The notes: generated from the sequence alone by a model not told the origin. A stretch of 64,000 nt of DNA from an uncultured Roseovarius sp. (GCA_947497295.1 CANMFU010000003.1:372001-436000), one strand, 5' to 3'; shown: positions 18,153 to 27,619, numbered from the stretch's first letter. Translations and numbers: made by a program.

Positions 18153-20892
18153 GCGATTGATCCGGATCCTGAGTGCCATGGCTGCGCTTGCCATCATGGT
18201 GGGCGTGGCCGCGATTGGCGTCAACCGGTATCTGGTGCGCACTCAGGATGATCTGGTGCGCAGCAGCCTGCCCGCGATCCAGCTGGCCAGCCGGATCGGG
18301 GCCGCGGCCGAGGTGGTCGGATCGCTGGAATACGCCTTTGTGCAGGCAGATACGCAGGCGGATCTGGACCGGATCGCAGCCGCGCTTGGGCGGGCTGTGA
18401 TCGACATTGAACAGGGCGCTCAGGGGCTTGAAACACTCAGCCCCCACCCATCCACCGACTTGCAAGGCGCGCAGGCGCAAGACATCGTTGCGCGCATGAC
18501 GGCGGATGCGCGGCGCGAGCTGGTGCTTGCTGCCCGAATTCGCGCTATGGCCACTGACATCGCGCAAGGCGGTGCGCGGCTGAACGCGCTGATTGAGGCT
18601 GAAATTGATCTGGCACGCCTGCGCATCACCGCCGGTATCGCGGACCTCTATGCACCGCCCTACTCGGATCGGCGCCCGGCGCTGGATGCGCTTGCCGACC
18701 GCTACTTTTTCGCATTCGAGCGGCTAACAGAACTTGCCCGCCTGATCGATACGGCGCGCCTGCAATTTCAGGCCCTGCCGATGATCGCCGCACCGGATGA
18801 TCTGGAAGAAGCGCGCGGTGCGCTGAAGCGTAGCATAACCGTCGCGCAGCGCCGGGCGGTGTTCCTGCCGTCGCCCTCCGCCAGCGCAGAGGTGGCGGCG
18901 CTGCTCACCGCCCAGCAGGACGCGCTGGCGCCGGGCGGCCTGCTGGCATTACAGGCGGAACGGATCACGCTCCAAGCCTCGATCGCGCAGGACCGGGCGT
19001 TGCTGCGTGACATCATCATGGATCTGTCCGATCGCGCCCGGCAAACGCGCGACAGCGTTCAGGCCAGCGGCCTGGCCCAGATCGCTTTGGCGCAAAAGAA
19101 TTCGTCGCTGATGGCGCTGGGACTGTTCGCCCTGGTCGTCTTTGCGGTGATCGCGGGCGCGGTGTTGTTCCTGTATGCGCGCAAGCAATTGGTGGCGCGG
19201 CTGGCCAACATCTCGCGTCGTATCGTGGCGGTGGCGGGCGGCGATTACGGCGCGCCGGTGACGATCAGCGGCCACGATGAGATCGGCAGGCTGGAAAAGG
19301 CGCTGAACATCCTGCGTCGCCGCGCGCACGACGCGGACCGGCTGCGCGCCTCTCTGGAGGAGGCTGTGATCGCCCGCACAGGCGATGTCGTGGCCGAAAT
19401 GCAAGCTTCGGACGCCGCCCGCGCCGACGCCGAGGCCGCAAGCCGCAGCAAGACCGAGTTTCTGGCGCGGATGAGCCATGAGATTCGCACGCCGCTGAAC
19501 GGCATCATCGGCATGCTGGACCTGCTGGATGCCGAAACGGCCAACGAGGATCACAAGGCGCGCACCCAAACGGCCCTGAGTTCGGCCCGCGAATTGCTGG
19601 ACATCACCAATGACATCCTCAATTTCGCGGGCAGCGAAAACGCGGCAAGTCGCCGTAATCAGGTACATTTCCAGCTGCGCGAATTCATCGGTCAGATTGG
19701 CCATCAGCTGCAGTCTCTGGCCGCTCCAAAGGGGCTGGAGGTGGCCATCGATATGGCGCAGACGGCACCACTTACCGTGCTGGGCGATGTGGTTAAAATC
19801 CGTCAGATCGTCGGAAACCTGATTTCGAACGCAGTGAAATACACAAAACGCGGGACAGTCACGCTGTTGGTCGATCACGCCGTGTGCCCGCAGACCGGCA
19901 ACCCGGTGCTCAGCTTTACCGTCGCCGATACCGGCACGGGCATGAGCCGTGAGGCGGTGGCACATGCATTTGACGCCTATACGCGCGCCGATTCCGCCCG
20001 CCGTGCGGGGATCGAGGGGCTGGGGCTCGGCCTTGCCATCTCGCGCACCCTGACCGACGCGCTGGGCGGCGCGTTGAGCGTGGAAAGCGAGCCGGGCGTT
20101 GGCAGCCGATTTACCCTGACCGTGCCCTTGTTGACCGGCGATCCGGAACTGGCGGCCAAGTATGACGCGTTGCCGCAGGCGGATCTGGCGCGCGATGTGC
20201 TGGTGATCGACGATCACGCGGTCAACCTGATCGTCGCGCGCGGCTATCTGGAGCGGCTGGGCTGCCGCGTGACAGAGGCCGCCACCGGCGCTGCCGGGCT
20301 CGCGGCCAGCGCGGCGCAGCGGTTTGATCTGGTGCTGATCGATCTGGACCTGCCGGACATGCCTGGCGCTGACGTGGCGGCGCGCATCGCAGAGGCCGGG
20401 GACGCGCCACTATTAGTGGCACTGACCGCGCATCTGATCGAGGATACCGACGACAACCGCGCACAGCTGGGCGTTGCGCGCATCCTGTCCAAGCCGATCT
20501 CGCCCCGGGCTCTGGCGCAGGTGCTGAGTCCCGGCCCATCTGCCGATGACGCAGGTATTCTGGACGGGCTGCGCGAGGATATGACGGATCTGGGCGCCCA
20601 GACGACGGCGCAGATCCTGCGCGCGTTTCTGGACGATCTACCCAATGCGCTGGATGCAATTCGCGCTGGCCCGGCCGAGGCGCAACGCAAGACGGCGCAC
20701 AAACTGAAGGGCGCGGCGTCGAATTTCCATCTGGCTGATCTGTGCGCTCTGCTGGCCCAAATCGAGGCGTCGGGCAGCGCAAGCGACGATCTGCTGAAGC
20801 AACTGATCACAGAGGTCCGGACTGCCACCAAGCAGCTTAACGCGGCTGCAGCCAAGCTGGGTCTTCAGACGGTGGACGGATCGACAAAGTGA
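18130..20892 (+). CDS. torS: TorS-type tripartite sensor histidine kinase
   Basis: The 920-residue protein has a first membrane helix (residues about 9-31), a long helical periplasmic sensor domain, and a second membrane helix (about 325-348). A HAMP domain and a HisKA domain follow, with phospho-acceptor His450 ([13 protein letters not shown]). Then come a HATPase domain ([12 protein letters not shown]), a receiver domain with phospho-Asp738 ([13 protein letters not shown]) and a C-terminal HPt domain with His857 ([12 protein letters not shown]). This is the full TorS phosphorelay layout. It senses TMAO through TorT and passes phosphate to TorR. Its 3' end overlaps that of torR by 28 bp. Confidence 0.92.
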   Translation: MRQASFDTRLIRILSAMAALAIMVGVAAIGVNRYLVRTQDDLVRSSLPAIQLASRIGAAAEVVGSLEYAFVQADTQADLDRIAAALGRAVIDIEQGAQGLETLSPHPSTDLQGAQAQDIVARMTADARRELVLAARIRAMATDIAQGGARLNALIEAEIDLARLRITAGIADLYAPPYSDRRPALDALADRYFFAFERLTELARLIDTARLQFQALPMIAAPDDLEEARGALKRSITVAQRRAVFLPSPSASAEVAALLTAQQDALAPGGLLALQAERITLQASIAQDRALLRDIIMDLSDRARQTRDSVQASGLAQIALAQKNSSLMALGLFALVVFAVIAGAVLFLYARKQLVARLANISRRIVAVAGGDYGAPVTISGHDEIGRLEKALNILRRRAHDADRLRASLEEAVIARTGDVVAEMQASDAARADAEAASRSKTEFLARMSHEIRTPLNGIIGMLDLLDAETANEDHKARTQTALSSARELLDITNDILNFAGSENAASRRNQVHFQLREFIGQIGHQLQSLAAPKGLEVAIDMAQTAPLTVLGDVVKIRQIVGNLISNAVKYTKRGTVTLLVDHAVCPQTGNPVLSFTVADTGTGMSREAVAHAFDAYTRADSARRAGIEGLGLGLAISRTLTDALGGALSVESEPGVGSRFTLTVPLLTGDPELAAKYDALPQADLARDVLVIDDHAVNLIVARGYLERLGCRVTEAATGAAGLAASAAQRFDLVLIDLDLPDMPGADVAARIAEAGDAPLLVALTAHLIEDTDDNRAQLGVARILSKPISPRALAQVLSPGPSADDAGILDGLREDMTDLGAQTTAQILRAFLDDLPNALDAIRAGPAEAQRKTAHKLKGAASNFHLADLCALLAQIEASGSASDDLLKQLITEVRTATKQLNAAAAKLGLQTVDGSTK

Positions 20893-21569
20893 TAGCCCTG
20901 CCCGTGTTCGGTCAGGATCCATTCAGGATGTGCGGGGTCCCTCTCCAGCTTCTTGCGCAGACGGCCCACGACCACGTCAATCATCCGGTCGTTCGAACGC
21001 ATCGCCCTGCGGCCCATCATCTCGGCCAGCCGCTCGCGGCCCAGTGTCTGGCCGGGGTGATCCGCAAGGGCGGACATGACATCGAATTCCTGTTTTGTCA
21101 GCATCTCGGTGCGGGCCGCCGAAACCAGCCTGCGGCGGATCCGGTCAAAGCACCATGGGCCGAAATTCACCACCGGCGCGGCGCCCTGCGGCGCCTGGCC
21201 AATATCGGCAATCCGGGCCAGCAGATTCTTGACCCGCGCGGACAGCTCGCGCTTGTCAAAGGGTTTGGTCACGTAATCGTCGGCGCCCATTTCCAGCCCC
21301 ACGATCTTGTCCACCTGATCGTCGCGTGCGGTCAGCAGGATGATCCCGACCCGCGAAATCGCGCGCTGTTCGCGCGTGATGGTCAGCCCGTCCTTTCCCT
21401 CAAGGTTAATGTCGATCAGCAGCAGTTCGGGCGGGTCCATTGCGATCAGCGACTCCATGTCATCGGCATTCTCGGCCTCACTGACGCGGTAGCCTTTCTC
21501 GCGCAGATAAGCGGCAAGGCGCATGCGCGTTGTGCGGTCATCCTCAACGATAATGATGTGCTGGCTCAT
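20865..21569 (-). CDS. torR: Response regulator TorR (OmpR family)
   Basis: The start is set at the ATG at 21569 (MSQHIIIVEDD), giving 234 residues; longer starts would add a non-homologous tail. The receiver domain has the acidic pair Asp10/Asp11 and phospho-Asp53 (LLLIDINLEGKDGL). The C-terminal winged helix contains EMLTKQEFDVMSALADHPGQ and IDVVVGRLRKKLERDP, typical of OmpR/PhoB effectors. It should activate torA, which diverges 117 bp away. A pair of TTACAT repeats in that gap could be its binding site (21580-21595). Confidence 0.9.
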   Translation of the reverse strand: MSQHIIIVEDDRTTRMRLAAYLREKGYRVSEAENADDMESLIAMDPPELLLIDINLEGKDGLTITREQRAISRVGIILLTARDDQVDKIVGLEMGADDYVTKPFDKRELSARVKNLLARIADIGQAPQGAAPVVNFGPWCFDRIRRRLVSAARTEMLTKQEFDVMSALADHPGQTLGRERLAEMMGRRAMRSNDRMIDVVVGRLRKKLERDPAHPEWILTEHGQGYHFVDPSTV

Positions 21570-21579
21570 GTCGCACAGA

Positions 21580-21595
21580 TTACATTTCTTTACAT
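21580..21595. promoter_or_regulatory. Candidate TorR box: TTACAT direct repeats one helical turn apart
   Basis: TTACAT occurs at 21580-21585 and again at 21590-21595, exactly 10 bp apart, in the torR-torA intergenic region. OmpR-family regulators bind such direct repeats. The sequence is not the E. coli TorR decamer, so the assignment rests on position and spacing only. Confidence 0.4.
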
Positions 21596-21642
21596 CTTCG
21601 AACAAGCCGGATTGCGCCCGGTCAAGTTTTGACATTTCCCCT

Positions 21643-21648
21643 TATGAT
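21643..21648 (+). promoter_or_regulatory. Candidate -10 element of the torA promoter
   Basis: TATGAT, within TTATGATAAT, lies 38 bp before the torA start. The base sequence at the matching -35 position (GGTCAA) is poor, as expected for a promoter that needs an activator such as TorR. The TTACAT repeats would be centred about 67 bp before the predicted start of transcription. Confidence 0.4.
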
Positions 21649-21686
21649 AATGTTGGAGGTAATCATACAGCCGTAGGAGGCCACCC

Positions 21687-24356
21687 ATGTCATTCACCCG
21701 ACCAACCCGCCGCAGTTTCCTGGCAGGTGGCGCCGCCGCGTTCGGTGCCGCCAACCTGATGGGAACAACTGCGCTTGCCGCACTTGACCCCAACTCGTTC
21801 TCGCGCGTGTTCCACGCGTCGCACTTTGGCTCGTTCAACGCAATTGTGCGGGACGGCAAGATGGTCGCCATCGACAGCGTCGAGGAGGTGGACAAGCGCC
21901 CGACAGCCATGCTGAACATCGGCGTGATGGACCGCACCTATGACAAGTCGCGCATCAACTATCCGATGGTGCGCAAATCTTATCTGGAAGGCTGGGAGAC
22001 AGGCGACATCAAGCCCGAACTGCGCGGCAAGGAAGAATACGTCAAGGTCGACTGGGACACCGCATGGGGCCTGACCGCCAAGGCGTTGCTGGACACCGCC
22101 GTCAACCACGGCAACGAGGCGATCTTCTCCTCGTCCTATGGTGGCTGGTCGAACGCGGGCAGCTTTCGGCCGAACGTTCTTCAGGGCCGTTTGATCAACC
22201 TGATCGGTGGTTGCACCAACACTGCCGGTGACTGGTCCGCCGGCGCCAGCCAGGTATCGCTGCCGCATATCATCGGCGACATGGAAGTCTATTCGCCCCA
22301 ATCCGCGTGGGAGACGATCCGCGACGAGTGCGACGTGTTCGTTCTGGTCGGCTGCGATCCGATCAAGAACAACCGGATCGAATTCACCGTGGCCGACCAC
22401 GAGATGTCAGCGCGCTGGGAAATGATCCGCGACGCGGGCGTCAAGTTCATCTCGATCAACCCGCAGAAAACCGCCTCGGACGAAGTTCTGGGCGCCGAGT
22501 GGGTCAGGATCGTTCCCAATACCGACGTGGCCCTGTTCTGCGCCATGGCCAACCATGTGCTGGAAAAAGGTCTGGAAGACCGCGCCTATATGGACAAGTA
22601 CACCGTCGGCGCCGACAAATGGATTGCCTACGTCAAGGGCGAGGATGACGGCACCCCCAAGACACCCGAATGGGCGTCCGAAATCACCGGCATCGACGCA
22701 GACAAGATCCGCGAAATGGCCGAACTGTTCGCCCAGTCGAACACCAACATCGCCGGCGCGTGGTCGCTTCAGCGCGCCCAGCACGGCGAGATGACCCACT
22801 GGGCCATCATCAACTTTGCCGCGCTGACAGGCAAGATCGGCAAGCCCGGCAGCGGCGTCGGCTTCTCCTGGCACTACGGCGGCGGCGGTATGCCGCAATC
22901 AGGCAAGGCGACACCGGTGGGCATGTCCCAGGGCCGTAACTTTGTCAAAACCGTGTGCCCGGCCAGCCGCATCACCGACATGCTGGAAAACCCCGGCAAG
23001 CAGGTGTTCTACAACGGCAACACGCACACCTATCCGGACGTCAAGGTTGTCTTTAACTCTGGCAACAACTTCATGTCGCACCAGCAGGACACAAACCGCC
23101 TGATCCGTGCGTTGGAGAAGGTCGAAACCATCGTCAGCGTCGATGTCTGGTGGACAGCCGCGACACGCTGGGCCGATATCGTGATGCCGGCGGCCACAAC
23201 GCTGGAGCAGGACGACATCAGCGTCGGCGGCACCTATTCGAACGACAAGATCTACGCGATGAAGAAGGTGATCGAACCCATTGGCGACAGCCTGCCCGAT
23301 TATGAAATCTTCGAAGGGCTGGCCGACAAGCTGGACATGTGGATGCAGTTCACCGAAGGCGAAGACAAGATGTACCACATCCGGCTTGCCTACGAGGCGA
23401 CCGGTGCGGCCAAGCACACATCGTTCGAGGAGTTCTGGGAAAACGGCTATGCCCGCCAGGAGGTGCCGGAGGCCGCGCACAAGTGGACGCGCCACAGCGA
23501 ATTCTACAACGACCCCGTCGGCGCGCCGCTGCACACCACATCCGGCAAGATCGAGATGTTCTGCGAGGATTTCGCAAAGCTCGAAATCGACGACATGCCC
23601 GGCATGCCGATGTGGATGGAAAAGCACGAATACCTGGGCAACGCCAAGGAAGGCCAGTTGCACGTTGTGTCGCCGCACCCGTGGTTCCGCCTGCACAGCC
23701 AGATGGACCAGTCCGAAAAGCTGCGCAGCCTGTACAAGATCCAGGGCCGCGAGCCGGTGCGCATCAACACCGAGGACGCCGCGTCGCGCGGCATCGAGGA
23801 TGGCGATCTGGTCGAGCTTTACAACGATCGCGGCACGGTGATTGCCGGTGCAGTAATCAGCGATGACATCATGCCGGGCGTCGTATCGCTGTACGAGGGC
23901 GCATGGCCGTCGCTGGACAGCAAGGGTCGCTGCAACTCGGGTCTGGTCAACTTCCTGACCTCGACACAGCCTTCCTCGGGTCTGGCACAGGCGACAACCG
24001 CCAACACGGTTCTGTGCAGCATGCGCAAATGCGAAGACCCCGAAGGTCCGAACCAAGCGTATGAAAAGCCTCCGATCATCGAGGATTACGAACTGGCCGA
24101 GCTGGATCAGGACAAGCTGGGGCTTGATCGGATCTATGCGCTGACCGAAAACCTATATGCCGACATGGGACCGGGCGAAAAGCTGTACTATGAGCGTTGC
24201 ACAGTCTGCCACGCGCCGCGCGAAGTGACACACTTCTCCAGGCAGCAGTGGAACGGCATCATGCCATCCATGTTCCCGCGTGCCGGCTTCAACGACGAAG
24301 AAGCCGCGCTTGTCGCGGAGTATCTGATGCAGAACGCCTCTGACGGGATGATGTAG
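21687..24356 (+). CDS. torA: TMAO reductase TorA with fused C-terminal c-type cytochrome domain
   Basis: The 889-residue protein begins with a Tat signal (RRSFLAGGAAAFGA, residues 8-21). A full DMSO/TMAO-reductase molybdopterin catalytic region follows, including SSYGGWSNAGSF, which should hold the Ser ligand of molybdenum, and GCDPIKNNRIE, WSLQRAQHGEM and VSVDVWWTAATRWADIVMPA. TorA normally ends near residue 800. Here about 60 extra residues carry a haem c motif CTVCH (Cys838, Cys841, His842) and a possible Met ligand in GIMPSMFP, resembling the C-terminal domain of TorC. The enzyme reduces TMAO to TMA in the periplasm. No torC or torD is present in the window. The ribosome-binding site GTAGGAGG precedes the ATG. 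Confidence 0.93.
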   Translation: MSFTRPTRRSFLAGGAAAFGAANLMGTTALAALDPNSFSRVFHASHFGSFNAIVRDGKMVAIDSVEEVDKRPTAMLNIGVMDRTYDKSRINYPMVRKSYLEGWETGDIKPELRGKEEYVKVDWDTAWGLTAKALLDTAVNHGNEAIFSSSYGGWSNAGSFRPNVLQGRLINLIGGCTNTAGDWSAGASQVSLPHIIGDMEVYSPQSAWETIRDECDVFVLVGCDPIKNNRIEFTVADHEMSARWEMIRDAGVKFISINPQKTASDEVLGAEWVRIVPNTDVALFCAMANHVLEKGLEDRAYMDKYTVGADKWIAYVKGEDDGTPKTPEWASEITGIDADKIREMAELFAQSNTNIAGAWSLQRAQHGEMTHWAIINFAALTGKIGKPGSGVGFSWHYGGGGMPQSGKATPVGMSQGRNFVKTVCPASRITDMLENPGKQVFYNGNTHTYPDVKVVFNSGNNFMSHQQDTNRLIRALEKVETIVSVDVWWTAATRWADIVMPAATTLEQDDISVGGTYSNDKIYAMKKVIEPIGDSLPDYEIFEGLADKLDMWMQFTEGEDKMYHIRLAYEATGAAKHTSFEEFWENGYARQEVPEAAHKWTRHSEFYNDPVGAPLHTTSGKIEMFCEDFAKLEIDDMPGMPMWMEKHEYLGNAKEGQLHVVSPHPWFRLHSQMDQSEKLRSLYKIQGREPVRINTEDAASRGIEDGDLVELYNDRGTVIAGAVISDDIMPGVVSLYEGAWPSLDSKGRCNSGLVNFLTSTQPSSGLAQATTANTVLCSMRKCEDPEGPNQAYEKPPIIEDYELAELDQDKLGLDRIYALTENLYADMGPGEKLYYERCTVCHAPREVTHFSRQQWNGIMPSMFPRAGFNDEEAALVAEYLMQNASDGMM

Positions 24357-24377
24357 GCTGGCAGAGCCGATCAGGAA

Positions 24378-24403
24378 GGGGCCGGATCATCCGGCCCCTT
24401 TCA
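24378..24403 (+). terminator. Rho-independent terminator after torA
   Basis: GGGGCCGG (24378-24385) pairs perfectly with CCGGCCCC (24391-24398), loop ATCAT, followed by TT and a short T-rich tail. It lies 22 bp after the torA stop and separates torA from moeA. Confidence 0.8.
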
Positions 24404-24450
24404 TTACCGAAACACCGCTTTTGACATATTTTTCGACAAGGAGAGGGCAG

Positions 24451-25716
24451 ATGCACATGACCTCCGTCACTGACGACTGCGGCTGCGCCGCCTCCTCCAC
24501 CGCGATGATGAGCGTCGCAGACGCGCTGGCCTGCGCGCTGGCGCAGATCACGCCGATCCGGCAGATCTGCACGGTCGCCTTGCCTGATGCCCTTGGCCGC
24601 ACCACCGCCAGCGCCGTCACCGCCGCCGCCGCTATGCCCTTTTTCGACAATGCCGCGATGGACGGCTTTGCCCTGCGCATGGCCGACCTGGAGGGCCGCT
24701 GCTGCCTGCCCGTCTCTGGCACCGTCGCCGCCGGAGACGCGCCGCGCGATTTACCCCAAAACGCGGCTTTGCGCATCTATACCGGCGCGCCGCTGCCAAG
24801 GGGTGCAGACGCGGTGGTGATGATCGAGGCCTGCATCGACGAGATCGAGCAGGTCCTAATTGAACGCGCTCCCGCCTTGGGCGAAAATATCCGCCGCGCG
24901 GGCAGCGATCAGGCCGCCGGTTACGAATTGCTGCCGGCGGGAACCCGCATCGCGGCGCATCATATCGGACTGCTGGCCGCCAACGGCATTTCACAGATCG
25001 ACGTCGCCCGTCCGCCGCGCGTAGCGGTCTTCTCGACCGGCGACGAGGTTTGCAGCGGCGCGCGTACTGCCAGCCAGATACCCGACGCGAACCGGCCCAT
25101 GCTGCTGGCCCTGGCACAGCAGGCCGGGGCCGAGGTGGCCGATCTGGGCATCCTTCCCGACGATGCCGCCGCCACCGCCGCCGCGCTGCGCGATGCCTGC
25201 GGGCAATTCGATCTGATCATCTCCTCCGGCGCCGTGTCGATGGGCGGAAAGGATCACATCCGCGCCGCCATCACCGCCGCGGGCGGCAGCGTAAAAGGCT
25301 GGCGCGTGGCGCTGAAACCGGGCAAACCGGTGATGTTCGGCACGCTGAGCAATGCTGCGTTCACCGGCCTGCCGGGAAACCCCTTTGCCGTCTATGTCGG
25401 GTTTCACATGTTCGTGTTGCCGCAGATCGCCCGCTTGCTGGGCGCGGCGCCCTCCGCCTTTGCGCCGGTTCCGGCGATCGCGGGCTTTGACTGGATCCGC
25501 AAGCGGGGCCGCGCAGAGGTGTTTCCCGTGCGTCTCGACACCTATGACGAGGCCGGTCTGCCGGTGCTTCGGCGTCTGGGCCACAGCGTTTCGGCTACCT
25601 TGTTGCCGCTCAGCGGCGCGGATGGGCTGGCCATTGTTCCGCCGGAGATCGCCCGGATCGAACCCGGTGCGCCGCTGTTCTGGCGCCCATTTTGCAATAC
25701 CGGAGACCTGACATGA
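24451..25716 (+). CDS. moeA: Molybdopterin molybdenumtransferase MoeA
   Basis: The start is the ATG at 24451, six bases after AAGGAGAG, giving 421 residues. MoeA blocks are clear: MPFFDNAAMDGFALR, the GAPLPRGADAVVMIE turn, VAVFSTGDEV, ISSGAVSMGGKDHI, LKPGKPVMFG and FTGLPGNPFAVYVGF. MoeA inserts molybdate into adenylylated molybdopterin, giving the cofactor that TorA needs. The N-terminal extension contains a CGC motif (DDCGCAASS) that is not part of the MoeA fold. The gene overlaps the next start by 4 bp. It is separated from torA by a terminator, so it may also have its own promoter. Confidence 0.94.
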   Translation: MHMTSVTDDCGCAASSTAMMSVADALACALAQITPIRQICTVALPDALGRTTASAVTAAAAMPFFDNAAMDGFALRMADLEGRCCLPVSGTVAAGDAPRDLPQNAALRIYTGAPLPRGADAVVMIEACIDEIEQVLIERAPALGENIRRAGSDQAAGYELLPAGTRIAAHHIGLLAANGISQIDVARPPRVAVFSTGDEVCSGARTASQIPDANRPMLLALAQQAGAEVADLGILPDDAAATAAALRDACGQFDLIISSGAVSMGGKDHIRAAITAAGGSVKGWRVALKPGKPVMFGTLSNAAFTGLPGNPFAVYVGFHMFVLPQIARLLGAAPSAFAPVPAIAGFDWIRKRGRAEVFPVRLDTYDEAGLPVLRRLGHSVSATLLPLSGADGLAIVPPEIARIEPGAPLFWRPFCNTGDLT

Positions 25717-26240
25717 GCTATCATCCCCTTGCCGCGATCCATTTCGATGACGCCGATATTGACGGATTTCTGGCTGGCGTCGCAGACACCCTGCACGCGC
25801 AGGGCCTGACCGTACGGGGTGCATTGCAAACGCGCGGCGCTGTCGGCGGCGAATGCCATTGCGCCGACATGGATCTGACGACGCTGGGATCGGGCCAGAT
25901 CTTTCGCATCTCTCAGCCCTTGGGCAACGGCTCGCGCGGGTGCCGCCTGCATCCGGGTGCGCTGGCGATATGCTCGGCCTTTCTGGAGGGTGAGATTGCA
26001 CAAGGTGCCGATGTCCTGATCCTCAACCGCTTTGGGCGCGGAGAGGCCGAAGGACGTGGATTTCGCGATCTCATCGGCAAGGCAATGGCGTTGGACATCC
26101 CTGTTCTGACCGCCGTGCGCCCCACCTATTCCGAGGCATGGACCGTCTTTGGCGCTGGCGCTGCTTGCGATCTGCCGATGAAACGAAACGCCGTGCTGAA
26201 CTGGATTACCGGCACGCGCGAGGCACGCGATGCCGCGTGA
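25713..26240 (+). CDS. DUF2478 family protein (molybdenum-linked, function unknown)
   Basis: The ATG overlaps the moeA stop as ATGA, giving 175 residues and translational coupling. The characteristic block is LILNRFGRGEAEGRGFRDLIG, known from DUF2478 proteins often encoded near molybdate transport or molybdoenzyme genes. The fold of the family resembles P-loop NTPases. In this copy the N-terminal loop (IHFDDADIDGF) has no Walker A Gly-Lys-Ser/Thr, so nucleotide hydrolysis is doubtful. It is probably cytoplasmic. Its position behind moeA suggests a role in molybdenum handling, but that is inference. Confidence 0.8.
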   Translation: MSYHPLAAIHFDDADIDGFLAGVADTLHAQGLTVRGALQTRGAVGGECHCADMDLTTLGSGQIFRISQPLGNGSRGCRLHPGALAICSAFLEGEIAQGADVLILNRFGRGEAEGRGFRDLIGKAMALDIPVLTAVRPTYSEAWTVFGAGAACDLPMKRNAVLNWITGTREARDAA

Positions 26241-26340
26241 TACGGCTCAAGGTTTTCTTGACGCGGTTAGGTAAGAGCGCGCATTTAGGCGCACTCAGAG
26301 CTGCAGACGCCTCTGCAAGCCAAAACAAAAGGATATGACG

Positions 26341-26655
26341 ATGACCAAGAACCTCCCCGGCGCCGCCGGCGATCTGGCCAAGGCCCATCCGGCGGTCTGG
26401 GACGCCTACGCGCAGCTTGGCGAAGCGACAGCGCAGGCCGGCGCACTGACTGACCGCGAGCGTCGGCTGGTAAAGCTGGCCCTCGCTATCGGTGCCGCCT
26501 CAGAAGGCGCGGTTCATTCACACAGCCGCCGGGGCCTGACCGAAGGCATCAACGCCGCGGACCTGCATCAGGTAGCGCTGCTGGCAATCGGCCCGCTCGG
26601 CCTGCCGCGTGCGGTAGCCGCCGGAACCTGGATTTCGGATGTGACCGACAAGTAA
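26341..26655 (+). CDS. Carboxymuconolactone decarboxylase/AhpD-like protein
   Basis: The product is about 104 residues from the ATG at 26341, which is seven bases after AAAGGA; an ATG two codons earlier is too close to that site. The AhpD-like helices include ERRLVKLALAIGAASEGAVHSHSRRGL. The usual CxxC redox pair is absent (SEGAVHSH), but the His residues of the fold remain, so peroxidase-type activity is unlikely. It is located behind moeA and DUF2478 on the same strand (100-bp gap) and ends before a strong hairpin. The exact reaction is unknown. Confidence 0.82.
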   Translation: MTKNLPGAAGDLAKAHPAVWDAYAQLGEATAQAGALTDRERRLVKLALAIGAASEGAVHSHSRRGLTEGINAADLHQVALLAIGPLGLPRAVAAGTWISDVTDK

Positions 26656-26661
26656 ATGCAG

Positions 26662-26693
26662 TTTGGTCGCAGATATGCCGATCTGCGACCAAA
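26662..26693 (+). terminator. Perfect hairpin after the AhpD-like gene
   Basis: Thirteen bases at 26662-26674 (TTTGGTCGCAGAT) pair perfectly with 26681-26693 across a six-base loop ATGCCG. It starts 7 bp after the stop codon. No T-run follows on the plus strand, so it may stabilise the mRNA end and not act as a classic terminator. Confidence 0.6.
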
Positions 26694-27242
26694 ATTGCCA
26701 CCGATGGAGCGGGATCGAAATTCCGCACCTCAGATCAAAGCGCTGTGAATAGGCCATCCCCGAGAGCGCAGAAAACCTAACCGAAAGTGCTGATGGCCTA
26801 GCCGAATGACACATCCATCCGCGTCAAATTCTTACAGTTGTCGCCAGATTTAACTGACCTCCACGCGACTTCCCTTCGGAACGGCAAAAAACCACACCTG
26901 TGATGAGTTCTGCGAAAACCGTCACCTTGCGCAGGTCAGAGTCAGAGGCGCTGACTTAGCTGGACGAGAATCGTTCCAGCGCGACAACACTGACTGCTCC
27001 TATAGCCAGTACCTTCGCCCGAACACGCTCTCCATAGAATTTGTTTTTAAATGGTATACCGATTGGACGGTGATATCTGGAATTCCGTCGCAGCATAGTC
27101 AAAAGACCAGTGCGGACGCGCGGCATATGCTGCAAGTTACGATACAAACAAATGCGCTCCCGCCGGTTCCTCTGCGATTCGAGGTCCCTATGCTGCGCCG
27201 CACAGGATCGAATCTGAAACTAGATCTTTGATTCAGGAAAAA
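26694..27242. other. Intergenic region, nothing recognised
   Basis: About 550 bases between the AhpD-like gene and tRNA-Cys hold no reading frame with a ribosome-binding site or family resemblance. Base composition is more AT-rich than the genes around it. Part of it is downstream sequence for the tRNA transcript. Confidence 0.5.
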
Positions 27243-27316
27243 TGGAGGCGAGTATGAGAATCGAACTCATGTGCACGGATTTGCAATCCGCTACGTAACC
27301 ACTCCGCCAACTCGCC
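27243..27316 (-). tRNA. tRNA-Cys (anticodon GCA), CCA encoded
   Basis: On the minus strand the sequence starts GGCGAGT and ends ACTCGCC-T-CCA, giving a perfect 7-bp acceptor stem. The discriminator base is U, the identity base of tRNA-Cys. The anticodon loop has GGATT-GCA-AATCC, with the anticodon at 27282-27284, and the T arm has the TTCGATTC loop. At 74 nt including CCA, the length is right for tRNA-Cys. Confidence 0.96.
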
Positions 27317-27619
27317 GAAGCCATGGTTTACTTAGGATTTTCGAGCATTGGCCGCAAGAGGCTATTACGTGCGCCGCCCGTTTGATTTCATTTTTTTCAC
27401 TTGGCGAAGACCCTTCACAGCAAGACCGCGCCTGCGCCTTTGGTAATTTCACTAACGATATAATAGACTTAGCACTTCGTCGCTCGACCCAATTCTATCT
27501 ACCCTGGCGCCTTTCGCAAAATGCGGTGAAAGGTCGGCATGGCCGGGCACCCTGGATGGCAACAGCGTTGCCGGTGTTGCAGGGTCAGGTGCTTCAGCGC
27601 TGCCGTGGCCATGCACCCC
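27317..27619. other. Intergenic region, nothing recognised
   Basis: These 303 bases separate tRNA-Cys from the 3' end of dacB. They should contain the tRNA promoter (minus strand) and the dacB trailer. No gene or clear terminator was identified. Confidence 0.5.

Noticed and set aside
18949..20217. A 422-codon open frame on the minus strand inside torS
   Set aside because: It is a mirror frame of a high-GC gene; its product is His/Arg/Gln-rich with no recognisable domain, while the plus strand encodes a full TorS.
22899..24056. A 385-codon minus-strand frame inside torA
   Set aside because: It is antisense to conserved molybdopterin-domain sequence and has no homology; a codon-position effect of high GC.
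24991..26001. A 336-codon minus-strand frame opposite moeA and DUF2478
   Set aside because: The composition is shadow-like and there is no ribosome-binding site; the plus strand has two clear families over the same bases.
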